Below, piece by piece: positions 1-9,724 of a DNA stretch of 20,266 nucleotides. Position 1 is the first letter of the stretch, and the number at the start of each line of letters is the position of its first letter. Source of the DNA: Chara braunii (lineage: Eukaryota > Streptophyta > Charophyceae > Charales > Characeae). A program made the position numbers and the translations under genes. The DNA is taken from the NCBI GenBank assembly GCA_003427395.1, contig BFEA01000072.1, positions 1,677,420 to 1,697,685 of the forward strand, given 5' to 3'. The notes beneath the pieces were generated by a model. That model was not told the DNA's origin, did not search any database, and was given only the letters and a program-made list of their open reading frames with translations.

Positions 1-33
<33 letters not shown>
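1..33. repeat. (TC)n microsatellite at left edge
   Basis: An uninterrupted TC dinucleotide tract fills the first 33 bases. It is followed by CT-rich and GT-rich low-complexity sequence to about 105. A longer CT tract closes the right edge of the window, so both ends lie in the same kind of simple repeat. Confidence 0.98.
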
Positions 34-35
<2 letters not shown>

Positions 36-780
36 CATGTGTGCACCAGTCCACAACGGTAACGAGGGCTCTCTCTCCCTCTCCCTCTGTGTGTGTGTGC
101 GTGTGAGTGACAGTGGCAGTGGTGGCGGCGGGTGGGCGGGAAAACACTCTGAAGTGCCTAGATCCACCCTCTCTTCCCTTTGTCACTGCGGAACTGCGCT
201 CTGCCTCCAATGGTCTGCCTATGATGCAAGTAAAAAAGGGGCCAGTTTGGCCACCCTGTACGGTTGATACCGGCCCGAAAAATCATCAAGACATTTTTCA
301 GGGGGCGCCCTGGACCCGAGGAACAGGTCTAGGGTGCCCCCTTTTTTTTTGAATTTCAGGGTTTTGGCCCCTTCCGGATGGGCCTCCTACGGTCTGGCGT
401 CCAACACTGGAGAGCAGACCGTCTAGACGCTTGTCCAGATGTCCGGATGGTAGCCATGTTATTTAGTACGATAATTTTTAATTTAATCCACTACTACACC
501 CCACTTTCCGGCTCTCACCAGTCAATATTTTAATCATCATTATTGTGAATTAAACATCGTTAATTAGTATTGATATTATTATTATTACTATTATTTTTTT
601 TTAATTAGTTTTAAATTTTAATATTACCACTATTATTGTTAGTATAAGAGCAACGACTTTTAAAAAGCCAAGTGTCCCGTTGCATTCATTTGTCGATTCC
701 CTCGTTCCTCTCGCCTTCCCGGATTGGACCTCATTCTTTCTGCTCGTTATAATAGCCACTCTGAATCAAAAGTCTCATAT
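34..780. other. No gene seen; low-complexity, then AT-rich spacer
   Basis: After a GT-rich patch the sequence is of mixed composition to about 460, then strongly AT-rich (460-660) with ATT/TTA runs. The only structures I can support are the hairpin with T-run at 300-350 and an 8-bp inverted repeat, ACGGTCTG and CAGACCGT, around 389-423. The short open frames have no recognisable protein features. Confidence 0.6.
300..350 (+). terminator. Hairpin followed by T-run (Pol III-like terminator shape)
   Basis: Arms at 300-316 and 326-342 pair at 15 of 17 positions around a 9-nt loop, and a run of Ts follows directly up to 350. This is the shape of the 3' end of a short structured RNA ending at a T-run. 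I recognise no RNA family upstream and see no clear Pol III box, so it could equally be the foldback end of a decayed element. Confidence 0.3.
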
Positions 781-817
781 TTTCCCATCACTCAAGATCA
801 GTCCTCACGCTCCTCAT

Positions 818-1520
818 GTGGGGAGGTGATGCTCTCGTTCTTTACCTACGTTACTATAGATCTTCCACTACGATCCGCAGGATGAGAGATATAATGCTGG
901 CAATTTTTATGTGAAAGTTGTAATTCTGGATATGATCTCACGGTCCCCAGGTGAGGAGGCGAAGCTCTAACCAATTTACAGCCTCGTTTGCCACGCGAAA
1001 TCTGGCCTTACAATCCCTAGGTGGGGTGGCGGTGCTCTGTGAATTTTGTTCAGGCCTACCCATTACTTTGCTCTAAAATTTTCTCAGTCTCCGGAATTAA
1101 ACCCACACTCCCCAAGTGGGGAGGCGAAGCTCTACCCATTTTTACATCTGCAGACACCATCCTGGATCTCAACTCACTATCCCCAAGAGGGGAGGCAAAG
1201 CTTTGTGAATTGTTTTTCAGACCTACCCATTACCTTGCTCTGAAAATGTTATCAGTCTCCAGATTTAACCCCACGCTCCCTAGGTGGGGAGGCGAAGCTC
1301 TGCCCGTTCTTACAGTTACATGAGTCATTCTGGATCCCAACACACGATCCCCAAGAGGGGAGGCGAAGCTCTACCTTGCTTTTTTTTTTTGTCAATTAAC
1401 CATCCCAGATCTGATCTTAAATCCCCTTAACAAGGTGGCAAAGCAAGGTCAATCTCTCTGTTCCATTCACCACGTCGATTCAGTCCTCACGAACTCCAAA
1501 GCGGAGATGAAACTCAGCTA
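818..1520 (+). repeat. Tandem array with alternating ~70/96-bp spacing, upstream of LINE
   Basis: A core close to GTGGGGAGGCGAAGCTCT starts at 818, 951, 1021, 1116, 1187, 1284 and 1355, with weaker versions near 883, 1432 and 1502. From 951 to 1355 the spacings are 70, 95, 71, 97 and 71, so the higher-order unit is about 166 bp made of two unequal half-units. Flanking words recur with the same period, for example CAGNCCTACCCATTAC and CTGGATC. Several cores begin with a short foldback such as CTCCCC-AAGT-GGGGAG. The array ends about 70 bp before the first LINE ORF1 fragment, so it may be the element's 5' UTR monomer array. Mouse L1 promoters have that layout. It could also be an unrelated minisatellite. 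Confidence 0.85.
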
Positions 1521-1593
1521 ATTTCCTCAGATTTAGTCTCAACACTGGAACTCAATCATTTTCTTTGTCCCATTCACCACGCTTTTTCTGAAC

Positions 1594-3900
1594 ATGGAGA
1601 ATTTGAGAACCTCTCAACCAAAGATTGTCTTCCAACAAAGGGGAAGAAATGTGGTCACAGTAATCTGTGCCGACACTGATTACGACGCTTATCTCCTCTC
1701 AATCCAAGCCCTCTACTGTGAGGGATCAGTCATCTTCACAAGTGGAGACCTAACAGGCAAGCCACGCAGGGAACTTCGAGACAGTGACAAACTTTGATGT
1801 ACAAACACTTCTGGATCCAGTTCGACAACCTGGACGACGGGTCTCTTCATCAGATGGTTAAGGACAGACTGAAAGAAACTTGCCCATGGTACCCTCTGAT
1901 TGAATGAGTTTCCTCTGCCCCACACTTCCTCACACTCAGCAGCAGCTCGCAAATTGCATGTGTCTAACTCAAAGGAAACAGCCCACCAGAACTGTCGGAC
2001 AAATGGTTCTTCATAACAGATCAGCAGGTCACACCAGTGTACATCTCCACGAAGGCGAACCCCATGTGTATTAGATGTAGAGTAAAGGGACACATGGGTA
2101 ACGACCCCCTATGCCCCCTGAACACCAAGAAGGGTGAGGGAAGGAAGTTGCACCCCTCAATGCCGATCGAACCAGACTCTCTAAAAGACATTTGGATCAC
2201 CAATGACCCAGCCTATGCAGGCTGGGTTTTCAATGACCCAAAAGACACTCCAGCGTGGATATGGACTCTAGTGGAACCGAAACAACATGCAAACCCAATG
2301 TATTTCCCACCCATGAGAGCAAATGGCAAAAGGGAGGAGGCAAAAGAAACGGCAAGACCACGCACAAATACGACAAAGCCACCCTTGGCCAAGCAACTCT
2401 CCTGGAACATCGAATGCACAAAAAACAGACTCTAAGAGACACACACAACATAGGAAGAGAAGCTGAACAATCCTATATAGAGATTATGCAATCCAGAGAA
2501 GAGGTGGATCCGAAAAGCACAAGCGGGGGAAAGAAAGGTGATTCAGGCCCAACAGAGACAAAAAACAGGAATGAGGACCAGTGTAGAGAGGAAAATGCAT
2601 CGACTGATGAAAGGGAGGACAAATTGCACCTGGATGCCACACTACAACACAAATCAAAACACAGCAACAGAGAAAGACTCAAACAACAAATTGGAGTGAC
2701 TCGACTAATACATAAAAACTTTGAAAGTACGCAGAGAATTGAAATTGGAAATCAGATTGGCTCACGCCAAACATATCACCAATCTCAAGAAGGAAGCAAA
2801 CACATCCAATCTAGGAGGATTCCCCACCATTCTCAATCCTTATGACGAATTACAGCCAGAGGGCACATTTTCATAGCACTTGGCCCTTCAGTACGCTGCC
2901 AGGCACATCAACGCAATGAACACCGAATCCGGATCAGACCCCACCCCCACATACCCACAACCAACAGAGTGGCCCAACTCTTACATAACGGATGTCAAGG
3001 GAAAGGAGTTTGAAACAGAGGAAGACCCGACCAAGTTCAGCAGCAAAGAAAACCAAGAACCAGAGGAAAGGAAAATGACCACAATGGCGAATGATCTGAT
3101 CAGGCATACAAAGAACCAGAAAAAAGGAAAATAAGAGACAGATCGCCATACTGGAGAGACAAACAAACAATCTGGGGGAACAAAATCTGGAATCGGGGGG
3201 CATATCTCACTCCCTTAACAAAATTGTAGCCCAAAACCCCTCAGACCTGACTGTGGCTGCACACATAGATGCCAACACTCTCTCCCTAATCAGCCCCATT
3301 TTGCCTTTTTGCTATAACTCTGTCAAGGAGTGGCAGTTTGCAGTCAGATCTCACTGAACATCATCACCGTTCAGGACAGAAAACATTATCCCACGTTTGT
3401 TGAGAACAAATGTCGCAGAATAACACCCCCTATTCATCAAGACATTAGGACAGAGCGAAAACCTTGAAGTTTTCTGGGACAACGACAAGGGAGAAATGTG
3501 CTATAGGGATTTAAAACCAGACATGGTTTTATATGATCAGCATGCACACTAGAAAAACGACTTGTCATGGAAACCATGAGAGTTGATCAGCGAGATACCC
3601 TACCAATTACTGGGCCACAAAGACAAAGTGGACAAAATTGCATTCAATACTACAGACTTCATGAGGGAGGAAAGGTTGGACACCAATGAAGAGGAGGCCC
3701 TCATGAAGTGGAAGAAGGAAAAGGAGGAGGAGGAGAAGAGAAATGAATCGAAGAAGATTGACCAATGTTCTACTTGAGCCAAGCACCAGGCCGGGGGTGA
3801 CAGGCCCACACCAGGAGTCATCATCTAAAGCATCTATGGAAAATCCTACAGACGACTCTCCTGACAGTGGGTCAGCATGCAGACTACAACGATTTAAACC
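1594..3900 (+). pseudogene. LINE ORF1-like protein with zinc knuckle (broken)
   Basis: The first methionine frame starts at 1594 (MENLRTSQPKIVF) and loses frame near 1797. A second frame continues with text such as FWIQFDNLDDGSLHQMVKDR, has two stops, and reaches a CCHC-type knuckle at about 2064-2111: CIRCRVKGHMGNDPLC, spacing C-x2-C-x4-H-x6-C. The usual last spacing is x4. From about 2255 another frame is very hydrophilic and rich in K, E, Q and S. A further acidic/basic stretch (KWKKEKEEEEKRNESKK) lies at about 3699-3755. LINE ORF1 proteins bind their own RNA; that role is inferred from family and position. At least four frame changes separate the parts, so no intact ORF1 exists here. Confidence 0.65.
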
Positions 3901-3944
3901 CGCCATTGAAGCCGACATCGTAAAAGACATAAGAAAACAACCCG

Positions 3945-4632
3945 AAATAACTTGCAAGTCTTGGGATATCAATGGTTTAGCCTCCATCTTGGGCAACCAG
4001 TCAAGTGGAGGAACCTCATTGAATTCAATGGTTGGTTTGGACCCAACTGACCGGACATCACTTGCCTCCAAACACACTTAACCAATAGTGATGAACATAA
4101 CAAGTTTCAAGAAACACTAATGAGGAAGCTATCTTTCGTCAAAACCGCTTTCTGGGCTAAAACCACAGAAAACGGTTCAGCAGGAATAACCATCCTCCTC
4201 CACCAAAAATCTGCAGCAAGTGAATCAATAAAGATACAGAACTACATCCAAGACAACGCGTCAGGTAAATGGATCAAAAAAAACATCAAATACAAAGAAG
4301 AAGAAATGTCCATCATAAGAATTTATAGTTTGAACTTTCCAGGAAAAAAAACACCTTTCCTACTCACATTAGAAGAACACATCCCCATACACACACCATC
4401 TATCATCATGGGAGACCGAAACTCAGTACAAAACCCCAACTTAGATAAAATATCTCATTCTCAAGAACTCCCACCCCACACAGACTTAAATGACTCCATC
4501 ATAAGAAAAAACTTAATAGACCCATTCCGCCTATTACATCCAAAACTCAAAAGATATTCTTGCACTAGAAAAACTCACTATGCCGTACATCCTTCTCAAG
4601 AATATACTTCTTCCTCTTCTCAAAGTCTTTAG
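3945..4632 (+). pseudogene. LINE APE-like endonuclease domain (broken)
   Basis: The frame holding SWDINGL near 3960 matches the N-terminal SWN-x-GL block of LINE endonucleases. After a frameshift near 4055 the frame reads DITCLQTHL, where the family has a D-x-x-x-LQET block. The glutamate of LQE is missing. The 170-codon open frame from 4120 continues with GSAGITILL (family: G-GG-A-L), IIRIYSLNFPGKK (family: YAPN block), IIMGDRNSV (family: GDFN) and LIDPFRLLHP (family: LxDxWRxxHP). The order and spacing are those of an endonuclease that nicks target DNA to prime reverse transcription. GDRN instead of GDFN, the missing LQE glutamate and the frameshift all argue against activity. Confidence 0.8.
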
Positions 4633-4646
4633 CAGGTGCAATACAA

Positions 4647-5536
4647 GACTGCTACATACATGATAACCCTTACCATAAAGGCGTCAACCATAAAGCAATC
4701 TCCTTATCCCTTAGATCCTCTAAAGAAGGTTATACATGTAAAAACTTCTACTGTTCCAACAATGTACTCCTCTCCAACCAATCCTTTCAATCTGAATTCC
4801 AAAATATATCAACCTCACAAACACAACTACACCCAAACGACGACCTTTTCTTCAAATTTCCACAAAGAATCAAGAACATTAACACAAGAATAACCCAGTC
4901 CTCTAGACGACTAGCAACTCAAGGAAAAAAATGGAAGAAACATTGAGAAGCAATAAAAATACCAGAATACAACCTTATAAAGCACCCAAACTTGGAATTT
5001 TATGCAAAGCTATTCAATAATGCCAAGGAAGAATTATCAAAATGAACAATGCTAAAGCTCAAAGGCGTCCAACTAAGGGCTAAAGTCAAAGACTGAGAAC
5101 TGGACGAAAAAATGTCCAATTTTTTTTTCCAAAAAATCAAGACCAACTCCATAAACTCTAAAATAGAATACCTACTAATTGAACACGGAAACCCGTCCAC
5201 AAAAACAACAAAGCTATTCAACATAGCAACCATCTTTTACACAAAATTTTATACTTCAAAAATCCTGGCGGGAAGTAACAACGCAAGAAATAGAGCAAGA
5301 GCCAAATTCTTATCTCACCTAGATCATACCCTCTCATAAGAAACAACCATTAAACTGGAAGAAACCATAACACTAGAAGAATTACGCACTGCACTCAAAG
5401 ACCTCAAGCCAAACAAAGCATCTGACAAAGACGTTCTCTCTTAAGAATTTGGATGGCAGGATGACACATTCTTGACCCACTTCTACTCAGGTGCCTCAAC
5501 AAAGCATGGGAAAATGAATCCCTCGGCCCGGATCTC
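4647..5536 (+). pseudogene. LINE linker between endonuclease and RT, with RT block 0
   Basis: One frame runs from about 4647 to past 5444 interrupted by five stops: TGA at 4944, 5043 and 5094, and TAA at 5337 and 5442. It contains the basic stretch KKWKKH before the first TGA, and LEELRTALKDLKPNKASDKD at about 5370-5430. The latter matches the LINE RT block 0, usually close to NKSPGPDGL. All five stops share one frame, so this was one continuous coding segment. The three TGA codons are best explained as tryptophan TGG changed by G-to-A transitions, which is an inference. Confidence 0.7.
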
Positions 5537-5539
5537 GGC

Positions 5540-6211
5540 ATGAGAGTGGTAACACTGCTATACAAAAAAGAAAACAGAGAGGACATAAAGAACTATAGAC
5601 CCATCTCTCTACTTAATGTAGCATACAAAATCCTAGCTGAACTACTGACCACGAGAATAAACTGGATCACAGGAGGTTGCTTTCATCTAGATAAAACAGG
5701 ATTTATCCCAGAACGCTCATATTGGACAATGTAATGACACTCTGCAAATCCACCAAGCTTATCAACCAAAAGAAGATCACAACGACCATTTTTTTTTTTT
5801 TTTTTCGAAAAAGCATACGACCAAGTCAACTACGATTTCCGCCAAACCATCATGGAAAAGATGGGGTTAGGACCAACATTCCGAAAATGGGTGAGAGACC
5901 TCTACAACAACGCCCAAGGGATAGTACAGGTCAATGACTTCCTCTCAAATCCCTACCCTATGTCAAGGTCAGTAAGGCAAGGAAACCCCCTAGCAGCTCT
6001 CATCTTCTTGTTCGTTATGGAGGCAATTGCCGCATTCTTGAGAAATGATATATCCATAGAAAGAATAGATGACATCAAAGATGAAAGAGGTAACCCCTTA
6101 CACGTCCCAACCACTCTCCTATTCGCTGGCGATCTCACAATACTCATCAGGGCATCAAACTCCTCCTTCGAGGCACTGACCAGAGCAACACAAATCTTCC
6201 AACTAGCCTAA
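5540..6211 (+). pseudogene. LINE reverse transcriptase domain (catalytic residues lost)
   Basis: The fingers block reads MRVVTLLYKKENREDIKNYR followed by PISLLNVAYKILAELL, a strong LINE RT match. TGFIPERS is the next conserved block, after which the frame shifts by one. The palm motif A region reads ...ITTTI, then 17 Ts at 5789-5805, then FEKAYDQVNYDF. Where the family has a catalytic Asp just before F-E-K-A-Y-D, only the T-run remains. The last frame (to 6211) has the QGxPL block as SVRQGNPLAALIF and motif C as TLLFAGDLTIL. Active enzymes have two aspartates (FADD), so the first is now Gly. The enzyme would copy RNA into DNA at the nicked target; this copy cannot. Confidence 0.92.
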
Positions 6212-7735
6212 AAAATGAAAACAAATTGGGTTGAAACAGGTAACTGGTAAGCAACAGATCCTTCCCCCCCCACAGAGCGAACTCCTCAAGGAATGCAATG
6301 GGCAAATCCTGACTCACCAATCCGCTTTCTAGGGATTAATCTTAGTCTAAAAGGTTATCACCAAACATCGACAGTGTCCCTATTATCTGCAATGATCAAC
6401 AAAATGCACACTTGGAAATACATACACACTTCTCTCCTAGGTAGAGTTTTAGCCCTCAACAACTCAATACTAGCCATGATGTGGTATGCCACCTCAATCT
6501 GGTTCCTGTCGATCAATTCCCATAACCATCTGAAGAAAAAAACAGCAACTTTCCTTCGGACAGGCAACCAAGATAAACAACATTTCATTCATAAGGTAGC
6601 CTGCCATATAATCACTAGCCCAAAAAGCAAAGGAGGCCTAGGCCTCATAGACCCAGCCCGCCAAATCGAAGCCCTTGAAGTCAGGTGGATCCTAAGGCTA
6701 ACCCTTCACGACAATCTTCAATGGATCCCCCACTAGCTCTCAGCTATATCAGAGGAATTGCACCCTTCAAAGCTCCTACCGATATGTCAGGCATCTTCTG
6801 GGCTTGCAATAAGCACTAGCCACTACCGAAAGGGAAATAGAGACAATCCGACCTGACAGCGCAAGTAAACTCCAACACACAACGCATACAAAATCCTTCT
6901 GGGAACAAATCTTACATATCTGGAGAATCATCTTCCCAGAAAATAGAACAGGTCCCAAAAGGTAAGATGAAGTCCTTAGACAACCCCTTTTCGGCAACCC
7001 ACTGATAAAAAATGAGGGAGGTGTAAGCTTCTCATTCTCTAAATCAGAAACCAAATGGGGGCACTGGCTGGAAAAAGGAATTTGGCGCATTGAACATATA
7101 TGGGACGAGCCACGCAAAAAATGGAAATCAGAAAACGACCTACGGGCCAAACTAAAAGGAGTACACCACCTACAAACAAACATTAACCAAATTGTTGATT
7201 GCATCCCCCTACACTGGAGAAACCTGTAAGATCGAAACAAAAATGGCAGGATGGTGATTGGGCCACCACTAATGAGTCCTCTACAGTACAAGAAGTCCTT
7301 GCCTTCAAGAACTATGAAACTCATGACAACAACTGGATCTGCTGTGATATCTTCACCTTGGATGAACCAGGAAACCCAGCGAGCCACATCAATTCAAAAA
7401 GTAGAGCAGAAGGATCTTTTAGAACCAGAAACCTGAGAAGAGTCAGAATCATAGAAGGAGAAACAAACAGAGTCTACAAACCCCAACTAAGCATACAAGC
7501 CTAGAGATCGACCCCGTGGAATGGACATAGAGAACCTCAGCCAGCCTCACCCCCACCCCAAACCTCACCAAACTGACCGATTTTACACCAAAACTAGGCT
7601 ATCGTCTCTTCACAAAACCTATATCCAGATCCAACACTCTTCACAATCGGTGGACAAAGGAGGAATGACAACTATCTAACACCCACTTCAAACCACCCTG
7701 GACCTCAATCTTCACCACAAGACCGGTCAAGATAG
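6212..7735 (+). pseudogene. LINE RT thumb and C-terminal linker (broken)
   Basis: After a stop at 6209-6211, a frame open from about 6293 to 6736 carries IRFLGINLSLKGYH (family: YLG-x-x block), LLGRVLALNNSILAMMWY (family: G-R-x-x-L-x-N-S-L block) and KGGLGLIDPARQIEALEVRW. The last is the GGLG-x-x-D block of plant L1 elements. Downstream to about 7735 only short frame fragments remain, including AVVQ-free, charged text such as NRVYKPQLSIQA near 7500. Position and blocks identify it as the region between the RT palm and the zinc-binding C-terminus. Function is lost with the rest of the element. Confidence 0.75.
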
Positions 7736-8290
7736 CCAGTCTAAAATGGCTATTAGTCTTTAGAGCAGTATCGATTAACCAATGGCTGGCACACAGACGC
7801 AACCAAGAGAACAGATCAGAACAAGACTCCTGGTGCAAAGTCTACAACACCTAATCCATAGAATCCATAAATCACTGCTTCATAGATTGCCCAAAAGCCA
7901 GATCTATCTGGCAAGCAATCGAGGTTTCATAGAACAAAATCACAAACCTACCTCTCTTAATTAATCCCACTACATGATTCCATGAACTCAAACAATCCCC
8001 TCCACTCAAAGGTTTCAAAGCCTTCCTTTCTTCACTCATTATGAAAAGCACTCTCTGGACCATATAGAGAAACATATGTGACATCAAATTTTGATGACCG
8101 CCTCACTTCCCTAGAGAACCCAATCATAGCCATAAAAGTTGATAAAACAGCTAATAGACACGGACATTCACGCCCTTTGGAAAAAACAACTCAACCAACT
8201 CCCTACCGACCCCGACAAAAAAGTTGGAAAAATCAAAAAGTTCATAACTTTAAAACTAGGAAAAGGGCAGCCAGGCACAATAAATAACGA
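7735..8290 (+). pseudogene. zf-RVT-like zinc-binding C-terminus of the LINE (broken)
   Basis: One frame reads LKWLLVFRAVSINQWLAHRR, then SEQDSWCKVYNT, a TAA stop at about 7852, then SIESINHCFIDCPKARSIWQ. Plant LINEs have a C-terminal zinc-binding region with W, C-x2-C, ES-x2-H-x3-x-CP and a final W. Here the second cysteine of C-x2-C is tyrosine (CKVY, TAC for TGC), while H, CP and W remain. More stops follow (for example after AIEVS and in the segment near 8090), and the recognisable coding sequence fades by about 8290. Confidence 0.7.
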
Positions 8291-8707
8291 CAGAATCACC
8301 CTCAAGAACTAGATTTGCATACTAACAATTCCTGACCAGCCGCCACAACCGATACGACAGCCATTAATGGTACCGAACCAACCTTATAGCACCCATCCAT
8401 CGACATAGCAACAATCTCCCCGTCCCCGCCGTTACACACTCTTCCCAGAACCACCCCTTCTCCATGCCCTAAAAACTTCTGAGTAATCACAAAACAACAC
8501 ACACACACCCCATCCCTTATCCCCTTCCACGTCTAGCATTCATCCCACAATTAGCACCTATCTAAAATTTACCATCCCCGACAACCCCCCTCCTATCCCA
8601 CCAATCCCAAAAAGAGTTTACCTCAGGCTTCAAGTAGAACACCTATCAACATTTGATACATTCAAGGAACAACCCCCGAGAGAAGAATATCGTCAAAGAT
8701 TCAAAAG
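8291..8707 (+). other. G-poor, C/A-rich stretch, likely LINE 3' UTR
   Basis: No coding blocks are visible. The strand bias of the LINE (many A and C, few G) continues, with patches such as ACACACACACCCC near 8500. The bias ends abruptly at the TAGGGTTTAGGG motif at 8709. I infer a 3' UTR; no polyadenylation tail is seen. Confidence 0.5.
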
Positions 8708-8708
8708 C

Positions 8709-8726
8709 TAGGGTTTAGGGTTTTAG
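8709..8726 (+). repeat. Short TTTAGGG-like (plant telomere-type) motif
   Basis: TAGGGTTTAGGGTTTTAG contains one complete TTTAGGG unit and partial neighbours. It sits where the LINE-type base bias stops. It may be the element's 3' end motif, a bit of target DNA, or a telo-box (AAACCCTA on the other strand) of the kind found in plant promoters. Two units are too few to call an interstitial telomere. Confidence 0.5.
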
Positions 8727-9009
8727 CGTTTGTCGACATCCCCAATCAAAACTACACACAGGGAGTTCGGAAGTAGAGCAAAGGGACATGCCTCATCTAT
8801 GATCCTAGAAAAGCATATCCCACAGGTTAAATCGACTGAGAAATACAGACTGAAAAGAGACATGACTTTTTCCAGCAAATGCAAGCAGCAAACAGGTATA
8901 GTCACCAAGATCAATAACAGTCTAGAACAGACTAACTTAAACCACCAGTACCCTACGAGCCACCTTCCCAAACCTCTCTTTTTTGGGGCTACCAAAGCTC
9001 TTTGTTTTA

Positions 9010-9105
9010 TGTGAACGCAACTGGTAGAGTAGCGGGCAACCGGTCCTTCAATGTGGGCGCCCGGTACTTGGTGTTGCTTCCTTTTTACGATTGATTTTTT
9101 TTTTC
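9010..9105 (+). repeat. Degenerate tRNA-like segment (possible SINE head)
   Basis: AACTGGTAGAGTAGCGGGC near 9019-9037 resembles a tRNA D-arm/A box (TGGTAGAGYRSSGG). CGCCCGGTACTTGG near 9059 lies where a tRNA T-arm/B box would fall but matches GGTTCGANTCC poorly. A T-run (9097-9106) follows. The arrangement fits the head of an old tRNA-derived SINE. I do not see a foldable tRNA, so this is not called as a tRNA gene. Confidence 0.3.
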
Positions 9106-9136
9106 CCCCTGTTGTTTTGTTGAAAGAAAAAAAAAA

Positions 9137-9318
9137 TCCGTGTTGGGAAGTCTGGACCGAGGAAAGAGCTGCCAACGACATTGGTGGCAGGCCTGAGGGC
9201 TTCGCTCCACTACTTGCCAAAGAAAAAAAAAAATCCGTGTTGGGCAGTCGCGACCGAGGAAAGAGCTGCCAACGACATTGGTGGCAGGCCTGGGGTGAAG
9301 TCCCACCGCCCAAGTTGA
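9137..9318 (+). repeat. Two tandem A-tailed ~95-bp repeat units
   Basis: Unit 1 (9137-9222) begins TCCGTGTTGGG, contains GAGCTGCCAACGACATTGG and ends CTACTTGCCAAAG, followed by an 11-A tail (9223-9233). Unit 2 starts at once with the same words (9234), nearly identical through GGTGGCAGGCCTG, but has a variant 3' end (GGGGTGAAGTCCCACCG). A third unit lies at 10645-10728. The unit has self-pairing words (GGCAG with CTGCC, CTGCCA with TGGCAG). A short body plus A-tail suggests small RNA or SINE retrocopies. Read on the other strand, the A-run would instead be a Pol III-type T terminator. Shadow open frames across it are not genes. Confidence 0.8.
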
Positions 9319-9450
9319 GTTTTCTCAACGCTGAGCTTTCTATCACGTGTGGCATGGTGGGACGGAGCTCTGACGTTGATGTATTGCGAATCTAGTGGTA
9401 TAGAAATACAGGAGAATAACCTATTAGATTTGGTCGGCGGGAAACCATTT

Positions 9451-9500
9451 TAAGTTGAGAAGACTACCCTACCCCCCCCCAGGGTAGACTTCTCAACTTA
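9451..9500. repeat. Near-perfect 20-bp hairpin with C-run loop
   Basis: The arm at 9451-9470 (TAAGTTGAGAAGACTACCCT) pairs with 9481-9500 at 19 of 20 positions; the loop is A followed by nine Cs. Words CTCAACTT and AAGTTGAG also occur at 9314 and, in diverged form, near 9944, so the arm shares sequence with neighbouring repeats. It may be a foldback end of a small element. Confidence 0.85.
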
Positions 9501-9598
9501 CGTGCCTTTCTTTTTTTTTGTTTTTTAAGACATCATTACATCCTGAAACGGAGGAACTCTGACAGCTGTGTTTGGCTCTCTGGCATCAAACTCGTTTC

Positions 9599-9724
9599 CT
9601 TCTTTGGGCAATGAATGCATTTGGCCATCCATGTTGTCCCTGTCCATGTGCTAAACTAGATTTTAAGTCTCACCTCTTCTTTGGGCAATGAACGCATTTG
9701 GCCATCCATGTTGTCCCTGTCCAT
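9599..9724 (+). repeat. 77-bp-period direct duplication
   Basis: The 49-bp stretch 9599-9647 (CTTCTTTGGGCAATGAATGC onward) recurs at 9676-9724 with one difference (GAATGC versus GAACGC). The 28 bp between them complete one period. High identity points to a recent local duplication. The flanks from 9501 to 9943 show no gene. Confidence 0.95.

Larger units (their letters stand above)
1594..8720 (+). mobile_element. Decayed L1-type LINE (non-LTR retrotransposon), family 1
   Basis: The domain order is that of a plant L1-type LINE: ORF1 with zinc knuckle, APE-like endonuclease, reverse transcriptase, thumb/linker and a zf-RVT-like region. The whole stretch is rich in A and C and poor in G on the + strand, a bias that fades near 8720 and marks the likely 3' limit. 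The coding frame shifts repeatedly (EN in frame 1, linker in frame 3, RT in frames 2, 1 and 2) and carries many stops, so it cannot make its proteins. I see no convincing poly(A) tail or target-site duplication, so the ends are approximate. The 5' limit may lie further left if the tandem array at 818-1520 belongs to the element. Confidence 0.9.

Noticed and set aside
1021-1323. 100-codon open frame with an internal peptide repeat
   Set aside because: The peptide repeat is the translation of the tandem DNA array, and spacings that are not multiples of three break the frame.
818-1520. CRISPR-like array
   Set aside because: Cores diverge, the intervals are themselves repeated, spacing alternates between two values, and the genome is eukaryotic.
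4636-5444. Reassigned genetic code (TGA read as Trp)
   Set aside because: TAA stops and frameshifts occur in the same element, so ordinary decay explains the TGA codons.
9010-9105. tRNA gene
   Set aside because: The A-box part is fair but the B box and acceptor stem are not formed; at best an old SINE head.
8723-9355. 210-codon open frame on the - strand
   Set aside because: It runs antisense through the A-tailed repeat units; phenylalanine and lysine runs come from T/A tracts, and the two similar peptide stretches come from the duplicated DNA.
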